Assembly (NCBI RefSeq): GCF_016805985.1
Contig: NZ_CP017661.1
Coordinates: 1,116,001-1,180,000, forward strand
Length of the DNA: 64,000 nt
Direction: 5' to 3'
Source of the DNA: Microbacterium sp. JZ31
GTDB taxonomy: Bacteria; Actinomycetota; Actinomycetes; Actinomycetales; Microbacteriaceae
Below, piece by piece: positions 1 to 9,193 of the stretch. The notes beneath the pieces are model-generated. The model had not been told where the DNA came from. It saw only the letters and a list, made by a program, of their open reading frames with translations, and did not search any database. A program made the translations under genes and the position numbers. Every line of letters starts with the position of its first letter. The first letter of the stretch is position 1.

Positions 1-144
1 GCATGCGCCGACGGTTCAGCCTAACGGGGGCTTCCGACGTCGTATTCCCGATCCGCGGGATTTCATCTCGAGGTCATCCGGCGGTCTCCTCCGGCGGCTC
101 GAGGGCCGCGCGCTCGCCCGCGCCGGCACACCTCGCCCGGAAAC

Positions 145-150
145 TAGGCT
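145..150 (+). promoter_or_regulatory. candidate -10 element for the ABC exporter
   Basis: TAGGCT lies 39 nt before the GTG start of the exporter, which would give a short leader holding the CGGAG ribosome site. No convincing -35 is visible. The remaining bases from 1 to 189 show no gene I can support. Confidence 0.35.
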
Positions 151-189
151 TGCGGCAAGCGGTGCACCGAGCGGACGGAGACAGCCGAA

Positions 190-2214
190 GTGAGCATGGG
201 GCGGGGCATGGGCGGCGTCCGTGGCGGTGGCGGGCGTCCCATCGACGAGGACGCGCTGCGGCGCCAGAACGCCGAGGCCCCGCGCATCCCGAACCTCGGC
301 CGGCGGGTGATGGCGCTGTTCCGTCCCTACCGCGCGCGCATCGCCGTCACGGGACTGCTCGTCGTGCTCGGGGCGGCGCTCGGCGCCATCCCGCCGCTCG
401 TGATCCAGCGCATCTTCGACGATGCCCTCTTCCCGGTGGACGAAGCGGCGGGAGTGATGGGATCCGTGCAGCTGGATCTCCTCGTGCGCCTCGTGCTGCT
501 CATCGTGGGGCTCTACATCGTGAGCGCGCTCGTGGGCGTCGCGCAGACGTGGTTCACGTCGAACGTCGGCAACCGCGTCACGGGGGACCTGCGGGTGCGG
601 ATGTTCGAGCACCTGCAGGCGATGGAGCTCGCGTTCTTCACGCGCACGAAGACGGGCGTGATCCAGTCGCGGCTGCAGAACGACGTGGGCGGCGTCTCCG
701 GCGTCCTCACCAACACCGTCGCGAGCATCCTGGGCAACACCGTGACGGTCATCGCGTCGCTCGTCGCGATGATCCTGATCGACTGGCGACTCACTCTGAT
801 CGCGGTCGTGCTGATGCCGATCCTGGTGCTCGTGCAGCGGCGGGTCGGGCAGATCCGGGCGAAGATCGCGGCGCAGACGCAGCAGTCGCTGTCGGAGCTG
901 ACCGCCATCACGCAGGAGACGCTGAGCGTCTCGGGCATCCTGCTGTCGAAGTCGTTCAACCGGCAGCGCACCGAGTCGGCGCGGTACGCCGACGAGAACG
1001 CCAACCAGATCCGACTGCAGGTGCGTCAGGCGATGAGCGGCCAGGGGTTCTTCGCGGTCGTGCACGTGCTGATGGCGAGCGTGCCCGCCGTGATCTATCT
1101 CGTGGCGGGCTTCCTGCTGGTCGGCGACCCCGGCATCATCACGGCGGGAACCGTCGTGGCGTTCACGACCGTGCAGGCGCGGCTGCTGCAGCCGCTCATC
1201 GGCCTGATGCGCGTGGCGCTCGACGTGCAGACCTCCGCGGCGCTGTTCGCCCGCATCTTCGAGTACCTCGACCTGAAGCCCGCGATCCAGGATGCGCCCG
1301 ACGCCGTCTCGGTGACCGCCGCGCCCGGGCCGATCGGCCGCATCGAGTTCCGCGACGTGTCGTTCCGGTACCCCGACGCGGCGGCGGACACCCGGCCGAC
1401 CCTGCAGCGGGTGTCCTTCACCGTCGAGCCCGGGCAGCAGGTGGCGTTCGTGGGCCCGTCGGGTGCCGGCAAGACCACCGTGCTGTACCTGACCCCGCGG
1501 ATGTACGAGGCGTCGGAGGGCGCCGTGCTGTTCGCGGGCGAGGACGTGCGTCGCCTCACGCACGAGTCGATCATCGACCACGTCGGCATCGTGTCGCAGG
1601 AGACGTACCTGTTCCACGCGACGATCCGCGAGAACCTCCGCTACGCGAAGCCGGATGCGACCGACGCCGAGATCGAGCAGGCGTGCCGCAAGGCGAACAT
1701 CCACCACATCATCGCGGGGTTCGAGGACGGCTACGACACGGTCGTGGGCGAGCGCGGCTACCGGCTGTCGGGCGGCGAGAAGCAGCGGATCGCGATCGCG
1801 CGCGTGCTGCTGAAGGATCCGCCCGTCCTGCTGCTGGACGAGGCCACCAGCGCGCTCGACACGGTGTCGGAGCGGATCGTGCAGGAGGCGCTCGAGACCG
1901 CCGCCGCGGGCCGCACCACGCTCTCGATCGCGCACCGCCTGTCGACCGTGATCGACGCCGACGTGATCCACGTGGTGGAGGCGGGCCGGATCGTCGAGTC
2001 GGGCACGCATGCCGAGCTCATCGCGCTCGGCGGGCTGTACGCCGAGCTCGCGGAGGAGCAGCTCGCCGCGAGCCGCGTGCTCGAGTCGGAGGTCGTGAAC
2101 GAAGCGGCGGATCATCCGGAGCGCCGCGCCGACAGGCCGCCCGCCGACGACCGCCCGCTGCCGTCCACGCCCGTCGTGGTGGGGCCGCCGGCGCCAGGCG
2201 TTGCCGAGGCCTGA
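190..2214 (+). CDS. ABC transporter, fused permease and ATPase (exporter type)
   Basis: This is a 674-residue half-transporter of the exporter class, which would work as a dimer in the cytoplasmic membrane. The N-terminal two-thirds (about residues 35-330) hold the six-helix transmembrane domain. The ATPase domain has Walker A GPSGAGKTT at about 422-430, the signature LSGGEKQR from 526, Walker B VLLLDEATSALD around 545-556 and a SIAHRLS switch histidine near 580. The tail after residue 620 is hydrophilic and unlike the family core. GTG at 190 follows CGGAG by about 10 nt; ATG at 196 is an alternative. Multidrug or lipid export is typical of the family, but the substrate cannot be read. It stands alone, with no partner half-transporter beside it. 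Confidence 0.9.
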   Translation: MSMGRGMGGVRGGGGRPIDEDALRRQNAEAPRIPNLGRRVMALFRPYRARIAVTGLLVVLGAALGAIPPLVIQRIFDDALFPVDEAAGVMGSVQLDLLVRLVLLIVGLYIVSALVGVAQTWFTSNVGNRVTGDLRVRMFEHLQAMELAFFTRTKTGVIQSRLQNDVGGVSGVLTNTVASILGNTVTVIASLVAMILIDWRLTLIAVVLMPILVLVQRRVGQIRAKIAAQTQQSLSELTAITQETLSVSGILLSKSFNRQRTESARYADENANQIRLQVRQAMSGQGFFAVVHVLMASVPAVIYLVAGFLLVGDPGIITAGTVVAFTTVQARLLQPLIGLMRVALDVQTSAALFARIFEYLDLKPAIQDAPDAVSVTAAPGPIGRIEFRDVSFRYPDAAADTRPTLQRVSFTVEPGQQVAFVGPSGAGKTTVLYLTPRMYEASEGAVLFAGEDVRRLTHESIIDHVGIVSQETYLFHATIRENLRYAKPDATDAEIEQACRKANIHHIIAGFEDGYDTVVGERGYRLSGGEKQRIAIARVLLKDPPVLLLDEATSALDTVSERIVQEALETAAAGRTTLSIAHRLSTVIDADVIHVVEAGRIVESGTHAELIALGGLYAELAEEQLAASRVLESEVVNEAADHPERRADRPPADDRPLPSTPVVVGPPAPGVAEA

Positions 2215-2392
2215 GGCGCAACGGGGCGCGGGGCCGTTTGCCCCGAACTGACGGCTGAGGGGCGGATTCGGCGTCACTTGGAGGCAAGTCCATCCGCGGG
2301 GAGTTCGTCCACAGGCGTCGAAGTGCCGTGGATGTTCTTCCGATCGGGGGAGAGCCGAGGGCCGAGATGGCGGGGCAGGGATGCTCGGGGCC

Positions 2393-3298
2393 ATGACCCC
2401 GCACGCACCGCTTCCCGACCACCTCCGCGGGCAGGCCTTCCGCGTGGCGGACTGCGGGCTGTCCGCCCGCCGGCGACGCGGCACTGATCTGCGCCGCCCC
2501 GCCTACGGCACGCGGCTTCCCGCGGAGGTGACCGACCTCGCGTCGGACCTCCGCGCCCGGGCGCTCATGCTGCCGGAGGGCGCCGTGTACAGCCACGTCA
2601 CAGTCGCGCTGCTGACCAAGGTCCCGCTCCCGCTCCGGCTCGCGGAAGCGCCGGCGATCCACGTCACCACCCCGTTCGGGACGCGCGCTCGCCGCGGACG
2701 GGGCGTCGTGGGGCACCAGCGGCAGCTGGCGCCGGAGGACAGGATGACGTGGTCGGATGTGCGCTGCACGTCGCGCGGGCGGATGTTCTGCGACCTGGCG
2801 GATCTGCTGAGCACCGCGGAGCTCGTCGCGGTGGGAGATCACCTGCTGCGCCGCTGGGGTGCGGGCCGGATGCGGCGGGAGATCGCCGCGGCCATCGAGC
2901 GGTATCCCCGGCGCCAGCGCCGTCCGATGCTGCGCGCCGTGCTCGCTCGCCTCGACCATCGGGCCGAGTCGCCCAAGGAGTCGGAGCTGCGCGTGCTCCT
3001 GCAGGACCACGGCTTCGAGGGATTCGAGGTGAACGGGGTGATCCGCGACGACGACGGCGGGTTCGTGGCGCGCGGCGACCTCGTGCTGAGGGCTCTGCGG
3101 ATCGACGTCGAGTACGAGGGCGACCACCATCGCAGTCCTGCGCAGTGGCGGAGGGATCTGCAGCGCCGCCGCCGACTCGAGGCCCTCGGCTGGGTGTACC
3201 TCAGCGTCACCCAGGCCGACCTGGACGATCCGGCAGCGCTGCTCGCGGATCTACGCGCCGCGATCCTGAGCCAGCGCGCCCGACTTGCCCGAATCTGA
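2393..3298 (+). CDS. AbiEi/DUF559-like protein with a PD-(D/E)XK nuclease fold
   Basis: This is a 301-residue protein of a type common and solitary in Microbacteriaceae. The N-terminal part (about 1-110) resembles the winged-helix leader of AbiEi-type proteins. The C-terminal part (about 195-300) resembles the very-short-patch-repair/DUF559 nuclease fold: a helix with KESELR, then GDLVL, then RIDVEYEGDHHR, then an Arg-rich helix and GWVYLSV. The acidic residues could form a PD-(D/E)XK-like centre, but activity is not established. ATG at 2393 was chosen because homologues I recall begin with MTP; ATG at 2381 is possible. Its last 48 bases overlap the convergent glycosyltransferase gene. No toxin partner is adjacent. 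Confidence 0.6.
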   Translation: MTPHAPLPDHLRGQAFRVADCGLSARRRRGTDLRRPAYGTRLPAEVTDLASDLRARALMLPEGAVYSHVTVALLTKVPLPLRLAEAPAIHVTTPFGTRARRGRGVVGHQRQLAPEDRMTWSDVRCTSRGRMFCDLADLLSTAELVAVGDHLLRRWGAGRMRREIAAAIERYPRRQRRPMLRAVLARLDHRAESPKESELRVLLQDHGFEGFEVNGVIRDDDGGFVARGDLVLRALRIDVEYEGDHHRSPAQWRRDLQRRRRLEALGWVYLSVTQADLDDPAALLADLRAAILSQRARLARI

Positions 3299-4231
3299 CG
3301 CCGATCCGGTCGAGAAGCCGTCACGTGGGGGCAAGTCGGCCACGAGGATCTCGTCCAGCTCGGCGGCGAAGTCGTCGACCGCCGCGCGGGAGTGCGCGTC
3401 GAGGTCGAGTGCCTGCAGGCGCGGGACGTCCATGCGCAGGATCTGGCCGATCCGGGCGCGCACCGCGACATCCGGACCCTCCCGGCGCAGGATGTCGAGA
3501 CCCTCGCGCAGCGCGTCGAGCACGGCGGCGAGGACGGCGGGATCGGCCTCGTGCTGCGTGATCGAGGTGCCCTCCGCGCGCACGCGCCAGTGCACGACCG
3601 GCTCGGCGATCGTGTCGATCGCGCGGGCGCGGGCGTACATCGTCTGGGCGACGGCCTGGTCCTCGTACAGGCCCTGCGGGAAGCGCAGGTGGTGGGTGCG
3701 CCAGAAATCGGTGCGGCTCACCTTCGACCACGCGACGATGTTCGACGTGACCTCCGGATGGTCCGCGAGCGTCACGCCCGCGCGGCCCGGGACCGTGGAG
3801 TCCCGCACCCACGGCTGCACGGGGGAGGGCTCGTATCCGCCCGCGACGGGACGCAGGCGGGTGTACTGTCCGACCGCGATGTCGCTTCCGGTGCGCTCGA
3901 GGGAACCCACGAGCAGCTCGAGTGCGCGCGGGAGCATGACGTCGTCGCCGTCGAGGAAGCCGACGTAGCGCGTGTCGACCAGCTCGAGCCCCGTGTTGCG
4001 CGCCGCGCCCAGGCCGCGCTGCGCGGGGTGCGTCACGTGCGTGAACCGCGCATCCTCTCGCGCGAAGTCCGCGAAGACGTCGCCCGTGCCGTCCGTGGAT
4101 CCGTCGTCGACGAGGATCGCGCGCCACGCCGCGAGCGTCTGCGCGCGCAGCGACGCGAGGGCCTCAGCGGCGTAGCGGGCGATGTTCCACCCGGGCACGA
4201 TCACGGTCACGAGCGGCTCGGGAAGGGGCAC
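3251..4231 (-). CDS. family 2 glycosyltransferase (GT-A fold)
   Basis: This 326-residue protein shows the GT2 pattern: TVIVPGWN near residue 8, LVDDGSTDGT near 40, GLGAARNTGL near 74 and the metal and nucleotide-sugar site FLDGDD near 93. It probably transfers a sugar onto a cell-surface glycan or teichoic-acid-type polymer; donor and acceptor cannot be read. No membrane segment is evident. GTG at 4231 is supported by TAGGAT six bases upstream, a leaderless arrangement. It lies 56 nt beyond the cysteine desulfurase gene on the same strand but has its own promoter element, so it is probably not functionally part of the NAD operon. Confidence 0.85.
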   Translation of the reverse strand: MPLPEPLVTVIVPGWNIARYAAEALASLRAQTLAAWRAILVDDGSTDGTGDVFADFAREDARFTHVTHPAQRGLGAARNTGLELVDTRYVGFLDGDDVMLPRALELLVGSLERTGSDIAVGQYTRLRPVAGGYEPSPVQPWVRDSTVPGRAGVTLADHPEVTSNIVAWSKVSRTDFWRTHHLRFPQGLYEDQAVAQTMYARARAIDTIAEPVVHWRVRAEGTSITQHEADPAVLAAVLDALREGLDILRREGPDVAVRARIGQILRMDVPRLQALDLDAHSRAAVDDFAAELDEILVADLPPRDGFSTGSASDSGKSGALAQDRGA

Positions 4232-4237
4232 CTCGCG

Positions 4238-4243
4238 ATCCTA
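4238..4243 (-). promoter_or_regulatory. leaderless-type -10 for the glycosyltransferase
   Basis: On the minus strand TAGGAT is followed by 6 nt and then the GTG start, with no ribosome site. Confidence 0.45.
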
Positions 4244-4287
4244 TGGCCGCTGCGGATGCCGCGAGCCCGCGACCGAGGATCAGCGGA

Positions 4288-5421
4288 TCAGGCGTGCACG
4301 GCGGCGACGGACGCCGCGATCGCCGCCGCCACCGGCGCGAGCCCCGCGCGGTGGTCGTGCGCGAGCGTGATGCGGACGGCGGTCTGGGCGACCTCTGGGG
4401 AGAGGCCGAGCGCCAGCAGCACGTGCGACGGGTCGGAGCTGCCCGCCGCGCAGGCGGATCCGCTCGACGACACGACGCCCCGGCGCTCGAGCTCGAGCAG
4501 CACCGTCTCGCCGTTCGTGCCCTCGAACGTGAAGCTCGCCGTGCCGGGCAGCCGCCGGTCCGGATGCCCCGTCAGCCGGGCCGACGGCGTGAGCGCGAGC
4601 ACGCGCGCGATCAGCTCGTCGCGCAGCGCCGTGACGAGCTGGGCGTTCGCCGCCCGCTCGGCCTCCGCGAGCTCCAGCGCGGTGGCGAGAGCCACCGCGC
4701 CGGCGACGGACTCGGTGCCGCTGCGGCGGCCGCGCTCCTGCCCGCCGCCGTGCAGCAGCGGCTCGATCGGCACGCGTCCCCGCACCGCGAGCACGCCCGT
4801 GCCCTTGGGGGCGCCGAGCTTGTGACCCGCGATCGTCAGGGCGTCGACGCCCAGGTCGGTCAGCGGCAGCCAGCCTGCGGCCTGCACGGCGTCGGTGTGG
4901 AACGGCACGCGGCCGGCGGCGGCGCGCAGCGCCGGGATGTCCTGCACCGTGCCGACCTCGTTGTTCGCGTACGCGATCGACACCAGCGCGGTGTCGTCGC
5001 GCACGGCGGAGGCGACGTCCGCGGCGTTCACGATCCCGGCGGCGTCCACGGGCAGACGCGTGATCTCGAAGCCGTGCACGCGCTCGAGGAACTCGGCCGA
5101 GCGCAGGATCGACTCGTGCTCGATCGGGGACGTGACGAGGTGGCGCGCGCCGCGATCGAGCAGCGCCGCGATCGCGATGCCCTTGAGCGCGAGGTTGTTC
5201 GCCTCGGTGCCGCCCGACGTGAACACGATGTCGGCGCGGCGCATCCCGAGCAGGGCGGCCACGCGCGAGCGCGCGTCCTCCAGCGCGCGGGCGGCGCGCT
5301 CGCCGAAGGTGTGGCGACTGGAGGGGTTGCCGAACTCGCCCGTCAGGTACGGCGCCATGGCGTCGAGCACCTCGCGACGCACGGGCGTCGTGGCGGCGTT
5401 GTCGAGGTAGAGCATGCTCAT
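4288..5421 (-). CDS. cysteine desulfurase, NifS/IscS family, of the NAD operon
   Basis: This 377-residue PLP enzyme removes sulfur from cysteine and passes it on as persulfide. The start YLDNAATTP, the histidine region FTSGGTEANNL, and the PLP lysine in IAGHKLGAPKG (about K201) are clear. The catalytic cysteine sits in SSGSACAAGS (about C324). The gene begins 13 nt after nadC and is read in the same direction, as the last member of nadA-nadB-nadC. The likely job is supplying sulfur for the oxygen-labile 4Fe-4S cluster of NadA, as known for NifS-like genes in other nad operons. A wider housekeeping role in Fe-S or tRNA thiolation is not excluded. Confidence 0.9.
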   Translation of the reverse strand: MSMLYLDNAATTPVRREVLDAMAPYLTGEFGNPSSRHTFGERAARALEDARSRVAALLGMRRADIVFTSGGTEANNLALKGIAIAALLDRGARHLVTSPIEHESILRSAEFLERVHGFEITRLPVDAAGIVNAADVASAVRDDTALVSIAYANNEVGTVQDIPALRAAAGRVPFHTDAVQAAGWLPLTDLGVDALTIAGHKLGAPKGTGVLAVRGRVPIEPLLHGGGQERGRRSGTESVAGAVALATALELAEAERAANAQLVTALRDELIARVLALTPSARLTGHPDRRLPGTASFTFEGTNGETVLLELERRGVVSSSGSACAAGSSDPSHVLLALGLSPEVAQTAVRITLAHDHRAGLAPVAAAIAASVAAVHA

Positions 5422-5434
5422 CCGGCCCGCCTCC

Positions 5435-6289
5435 TCAGTCGATGCGCATATCGAGGCCGAGGTCGAGTGCCCGCGCGGAGTGCGTGAGCGCGCCGACCGA
5501 GATCACGTCGACGCCCGTCTCGGCGATCGCGCGCACGGTCTCGAGCGTCACGCCGCCCGAGGCCTCCACGATCGCGCGGCCGGCGATCAGCTCCACGCCG
5601 CGTCGCAAGTCTTCGAGGGAGAAGTTGTCCAGCATGACCGTGTGCGCACCCGCAGCGAGCACCGGTTCGATCTGCGCGAGCCGGTCGACCTCGACCTCGA
5701 CGTGCGTCGTGTGCGGCAGGCTGGCGATCCCCGCGCGCAGCGCCGCCGTGAGCCGCAATTCGTCGCGGCCGGTCAGCACGGCGAGGTGGTTGTCCTTCGC
5801 CATCACGGCGTCGGACAGGGAGAACCGGTGGTTGAAGCCGCCGCCGCAGCGCACAGCGTGACGCTCGAGTGCGCGCAGGCCCGGTGTCGTCTTGCGGGTG
5901 TCGACGATGCGCGCGCGGGTGCCCGCCACCTCCGCGACGTAGCGGGCGGTGAGCGTCGCGATGCCCGACATCCGCTGCGCGAAGTTCAGGCCGACGCGTT
6001 CGGCCGTGAGCACGGAGCGCGCGGATCCCTCGACGACGGCGAGCACGGCGCCGGGGGAGAAGGCCTCCCCATCGGCGGCACGCAGCTCGACGGAGACGTG
6101 CGGATCGGTCGCCCGGAACGCGGCCGCGAACACCGCGCCGCCGCTGAACACCCCGGGCTCACGCGCCACGAGCTCCGCGCGCGCGGTGGCCTCCGCAGGC
6201 AGGAACGCGGTGCTCGTCAGGTCGCCCCAGGGCGCGTCCTCCTCGAGCGCGGCGGCGACCGTGCGGTCGATGATCTGCGGGGTCAGCAT
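5435..6289 (-). CDS. nadC: nicotinate-nucleotide pyrophosphorylase (carboxylating)
   Basis: This 284-residue enzyme converts quinolinate and PRPP to nicotinate mononucleotide, CO2 and pyrophosphate, the third step of de novo NAD synthesis. Recognisable blocks are EEDAPWGDLTS near the start, NFAQRMSGIATLT, the substrate loop DTRKTTPGLR, the motif HAVRCGGGFNHR and the C-terminal EASGGVTLETV. Length matches the family. The ATG at 6289 overlaps the nadB stop by 7 bases, implying translational coupling. The long open frame continuing upstream is antisense noise inside nadB. Confidence 0.95.
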   Translation of the reverse strand: MLTPQIIDRTVAAALEEDAPWGDLTSTAFLPAEATARAELVAREPGVFSGGAVFAAAFRATDPHVSVELRAADGEAFSPGAVLAVVEGSARSVLTAERVGLNFAQRMSGIATLTARYVAEVAGTRARIVDTRKTTPGLRALERHAVRCGGGFNHRFSLSDAVMAKDNHLAVLTGRDELRLTAALRAGIASLPHTTHVEVEVDRLAQIEPVLAAGAHTVMLDNFSLEDLRRGVELIAGRAIVEASGGVTLETVRAIAETGVDVISVGALTHSARALDLGLDMRID

Positions 6290-7788
6290 GCGGCTCCCAC
6301 CGTCGTGAGCTCTCGGGCGACCGGAGCGGGGGCGGCGTCCGCGCGCCAGTGCGCTCCGACCGATGCGCTCCGCGCGAGCGCCGCGGCGACCACCGCCTCG
6401 GCCACGATGAGCAGGTTCACGTCCTCGTGCGCGGCGACGGCTACCGGATTGGGCGCGGTCGCCCGCCATGCGGCGATCGTCCGTGCTGCCGCCCGCAGTC
6501 CGTCGGCGTCGCGGATGAGACCCGCGTGCTCCCACATCAGGCGCTGGAGGGCGCCGCGCGAGAACGGCGCCATGTCGTGGTGCCTCCCCGCCGGCTCGAC
6601 ACGCTCCGCCCGCGCGGCGACGGGTGACGCAGCGGGGGCGAGAGGTCCCCAGGCGACCGCAGCTGCCGCGCGGGCGCCGAACACCGCGCCCTCCAGCAGC
6701 GAGTTCGACGCGAGGCGATTGGCGCCGTGCACGCCCGTGCGGGCGCACTCGCCGACCGCGTACAGCCCGGCGAGGGCCGTGCGACCGTCCAGATCCGTCA
6801 CGATCCCGCCCATCAGATAGTGCGCGGCGGGTGTGACCGGGATCGGCTCGCGCGTCCAGTCCAGCCCGCGCGCGCGGACAGCGGCGTCGATCGACGGGAA
6901 GCGCTCGCTCAGCCCGGGGATCCCGGTGGCGTCCAGGCGCACGCGTCCGCTCTGCGCCGCGATGGCCCGCGCGACCACGTCGCGCGGCGCGAGCTCGCCG
7001 TCCGGATGAGCGTCGAACGCGAAGCGGCGGCCGTCCTCGTCGACAAGCACCGCGCCCTCGCCGCGCACCGCCTCCGACACCAGGAACGGGGTGCCGGCGG
7101 CGAGGACCGTCGGATGGAACTGCACGAACTCCAGGTCGCGCACCTCGGCGCCGGCTCGGATCGCGGCCGCGATGCCGTCGCCCGTCGCCACGGCCGGGTT
7201 GGTCGTCCGGGCGTACAGCTGTCCCGTGCCACCGGTGGCGAGCACGACGGCGTGCGCCGTCAGCATCCGCGAGCGCCCCTCGACGAGGAGGCGCACGCCG
7301 CGCACAGCCCCGTCCCGCACGACGAGGTCGGCGAGGAACGCGTGCTCGACGATCCGGATGCCCGCTTCGCGCGCCCGGCGCAGCAGTGCGCTCTCGATCG
7401 CCAGGCCCGTCGCGTCGCCGCCCGCATGCAGGATGCGCGGAAACGAGTGCGCGGCCTCGAGTCCGTGCCGCAGCCTGCCGGTCGCGTCGCGGTCGAACGC
7501 GACGCCCCACGCGGCGAGCTCGCGGATGCGCTGAGGTCCCTCGGTGACGAGCACCTGCACCGCCGCTTCGTCGCACAGGCCGGCGCCCGCCGTCAGCGTG
7601 TCGCGGACGTGGTCCTCGATGCGGTCCTCGGGGAAGAGGACGCCGGCGATCCCGCCCTGCGCGCACCGGGTGGATCCGTGATCCGCGCCGCCCTTCGTCA
7701 CGAGAGTGACCTGCACGCCGCGACGGGCGGCGTGCAGGGCGAAGGTCAGCCCGGCGATGCCGCTGCCGACGACGATGGCGCTCGTCAC
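6283..7788 (-). CDS. nadB: L-aspartate oxidase
   Basis: This 501-residue flavoprotein oxidises L-aspartate to iminoaspartate, the substrate of NadA. The N-terminus carries the FAD dinucleotide fold VVGSGIAGL (about 6-14). The flavin-subclass signature follows as STRCAQGGIAG, and the conserved LILAGG-like region appears as RILHAGGDATG. Later blocks GVHGANRLASNSLLE and HYLMGGI are typical of the succinate dehydrogenase/fumarate reductase flavoprotein superfamily. One base separates its start from the nadA stop, and its end overlaps nadC. It is cytosolic and part of the NrtR-controlled operon. Confidence 0.95.
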   Translation of the reverse strand: MTSAIVVGSGIAGLTFALHAARRGVQVTLVTKGGADHGSTRCAQGGIAGVLFPEDRIEDHVRDTLTAGAGLCDEAAVQVLVTEGPQRIRELAAWGVAFDRDATGRLRHGLEAAHSFPRILHAGGDATGLAIESALLRRAREAGIRIVEHAFLADLVVRDGAVRGVRLLVEGRSRMLTAHAVVLATGGTGQLYARTTNPAVATGDGIAAAIRAGAEVRDLEFVQFHPTVLAAGTPFLVSEAVRGEGAVLVDEDGRRFAFDAHPDGELAPRDVVARAIAAQSGRVRLDATGIPGLSERFPSIDAAVRARGLDWTREPIPVTPAAHYLMGGIVTDLDGRTALAGLYAVGECARTGVHGANRLASNSLLEGAVFGARAAAAVAWGPLAPAASPVAARAERVEPAGRHHDMAPFSRGALQRLMWEHAGLIRDADGLRAAARTIAAWRATAPNPVAVAAHEDVNLLIVAEAVVAAALARSASVGAHWRADAAPAPVARELTTVGAAC

Positions 7789-7789
7789 G

Positions 7790-9124
7790 TCACACCGCCC
7801 GAGCGTATGCCTGCGGCACGCACGCGAGCATGCGGTCCAGCGCGACGCGCGCGGGCTGCGCGACCGAGCCGGGCACGGTGATCCGGTTCACGACGCGTCC
7901 GGCGGCGAGCTCCTCCAGGGTCCACGCGAGGTAGCCGGGATGGATGCGGTACATGGTCGAGCACGGGCACACGACGGGATCGAGGCAGAAGATCGTGTGC
8001 TGCGGGTGCTGCGCCGCGAGGCGCTGCACGAGGTTGATCTCCGTGCCGATCGCGAAGGTCGCGGGTTCGGTCGCGCCCTCGATCGCGCGCCGGATGACGT
8101 CGGTGGAGCCGGCTTCGTCGGCCGCGTCCACGACCGGCATGGGGCACTCGGGGTGCACGATCACGCGCACGCCCGGGTGATCGGCGCGGGCCTTGTCGAT
8201 CTGGTCGACCGTGAAGCGGCGGTGCACCGAGCAGAACCCGTGCCACAGGATCACGCGCGCGTCATGCAGGTCGCGCTCGGTCGATCCGCCGAGCGGACGG
8301 TGCGGATTCCACATCGGCATCGCCTCGAGCGGCACGCCCATGGCCTTGGCCGTGTTGCGGCCCAGGTGCTGGTCGGGGAAGAACAGCACGCGGCGGCCGC
8401 GCGCGAAGGCCCACTCCAGCACCGTGCGCGCGTTCGACGACGTGCACACGATGCCGCCGTGCCGCCCGACGAAGCCCTTGATCGCCGCCGAGGAGTTCAT
8501 GTAGGTCACCGGGACGACGGGAACGAGGCCCTCGGCATCCGTCTCGTCGAGTGGCCCGTACAGCTCCTCGAGCTGCTCCCAGCACTCCTCGACCTGGTCG
8601 ATGTCGGCCATGTCCGCCATGGAGCAGCCCGCCGCAAGGTTCGGCAGGATGACCGCCTGATCGGGCCCCGAGAGCAGGTCGGCCGTCTCGGCCATGAAGT
8701 GCACGCCGCAGAAGACGATCGCCTCGGCCTCCGGATGCGCCTGCGCGGCCTTGGCGAGCTGGAACGAGTCGCCCACGTAGTCGGCGTGACGGACGACCTC
8801 GTCGCGCTGGTAGAAGTGCCCGAGGACCACGACCCGCCCGCCCAGGGCCGCCTTCGCCGCGCGGATGCGGTCGTGCAGCTCGTCCTCGGACGCGTCGCGG
8901 TACGCGGCAGGCAGGGCGCCCTGAACGGGCGAGCCGGTCGGGATCACGTCGCCCATCGACGCGCCGGGGCCGTAGCCGGGGGCGCTGTCGAACGTCCAGG
9001 GCGCGGCGGCGAGCTCGGTCGTGCACGCGGTACCGGGTCCGACGCCCGAGGCGATCGCCTGGATGCCACGGTCGACCGAGGGGTCGAGCGGCCGACGGAG
9101 GGGGAGCACGGGAGAGGCGGGCAT
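7790..9124 (-). CDS. nadA: quinolinate synthase
   Basis: This 444-residue enzyme condenses iminoaspartate with dihydroxyacetone phosphate to quinolinate, using a 4Fe-4S cluster. Candidate cluster ligands are C139 in VFCGVHFMAE, C227 in GGIVCTSSNA and the cysteine pair in DPVVCPCSTMYR (386 and 388). Other family blocks are VLGHFYQRDEV near 100-110 and HPECPMPV near 325. It is longer than short NadA proteins because of an N-terminal extension of about 60 residues. ATG at 9124 is firm: an in-frame TGA lies four codons upstream, and AGAAGG precedes it. It is the first gene of the NAD operon. Confidence 0.95.
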   Translation of the reverse strand: MPASPVLPLRRPLDPSVDRGIQAIASGVGPGTACTTELAAAPWTFDSAPGYGPGASMGDVIPTGSPVQGALPAAYRDASEDELHDRIRAAKAALGGRVVVLGHFYQRDEVVRHADYVGDSFQLAKAAQAHPEAEAIVFCGVHFMAETADLLSGPDQAVILPNLAAGCSMADMADIDQVEECWEQLEELYGPLDETDAEGLVPVVPVTYMNSSAAIKGFVGRHGGIVCTSSNARTVLEWAFARGRRVLFFPDQHLGRNTAKAMGVPLEAMPMWNPHRPLGGSTERDLHDARVILWHGFCSVHRRFTVDQIDKARADHPGVRVIVHPECPMPVVDAADEAGSTDVIRRAIEGATEPATFAIGTEINLVQRLAAQHPQHTIFCLDPVVCPCSTMYRIHPGYLAWTLEELAAGRVVNRITVPGSVAQPARVALDRMLACVPQAYARAV

Positions 9125-9138
9125 GACGCACCGTCACC

Positions 9139-9193
9139 TTCTGGTCGTTTCGCCACTTACTGTCGCGATCAGATTAAGTCGTTTCGACCAGAA
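9139..9193 (-). promoter_or_regulatory. paired NrtR-type operator in the nadA promoter
   Basis: Two related half-palindromic sites, GTCG-TTT-CGAC at 9178-9188 and GGTCG-TTT-CGCC at 9143-9154, are 34-35 bases apart. The outer arms TTCTGGTCG (9139-9147) and CGACCAGAA (9185-9193) are exact inverted repeats. The upstream site lies between the nadA -35 and -10, and the downstream site lies just past the -10. The nrtR gene is immediately upstream. This is the expected position for an NrtR repressor; binding is inferred. Confidence 0.7.

Noticed and set aside
16..2484. Very long minus-strand open frame opposite the ABC exporter
   Set aside because: It is the antisense shadow of a high-GC gene: Arg/His/Asp-rich, no domain, and it crosses two genes of the other strand.
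2381..3298. Type IV toxin-antitoxin module
   Set aside because: The N-terminus resembles AbiEi antitoxins, but no nucleotidyltransferase toxin gene lies next to it.
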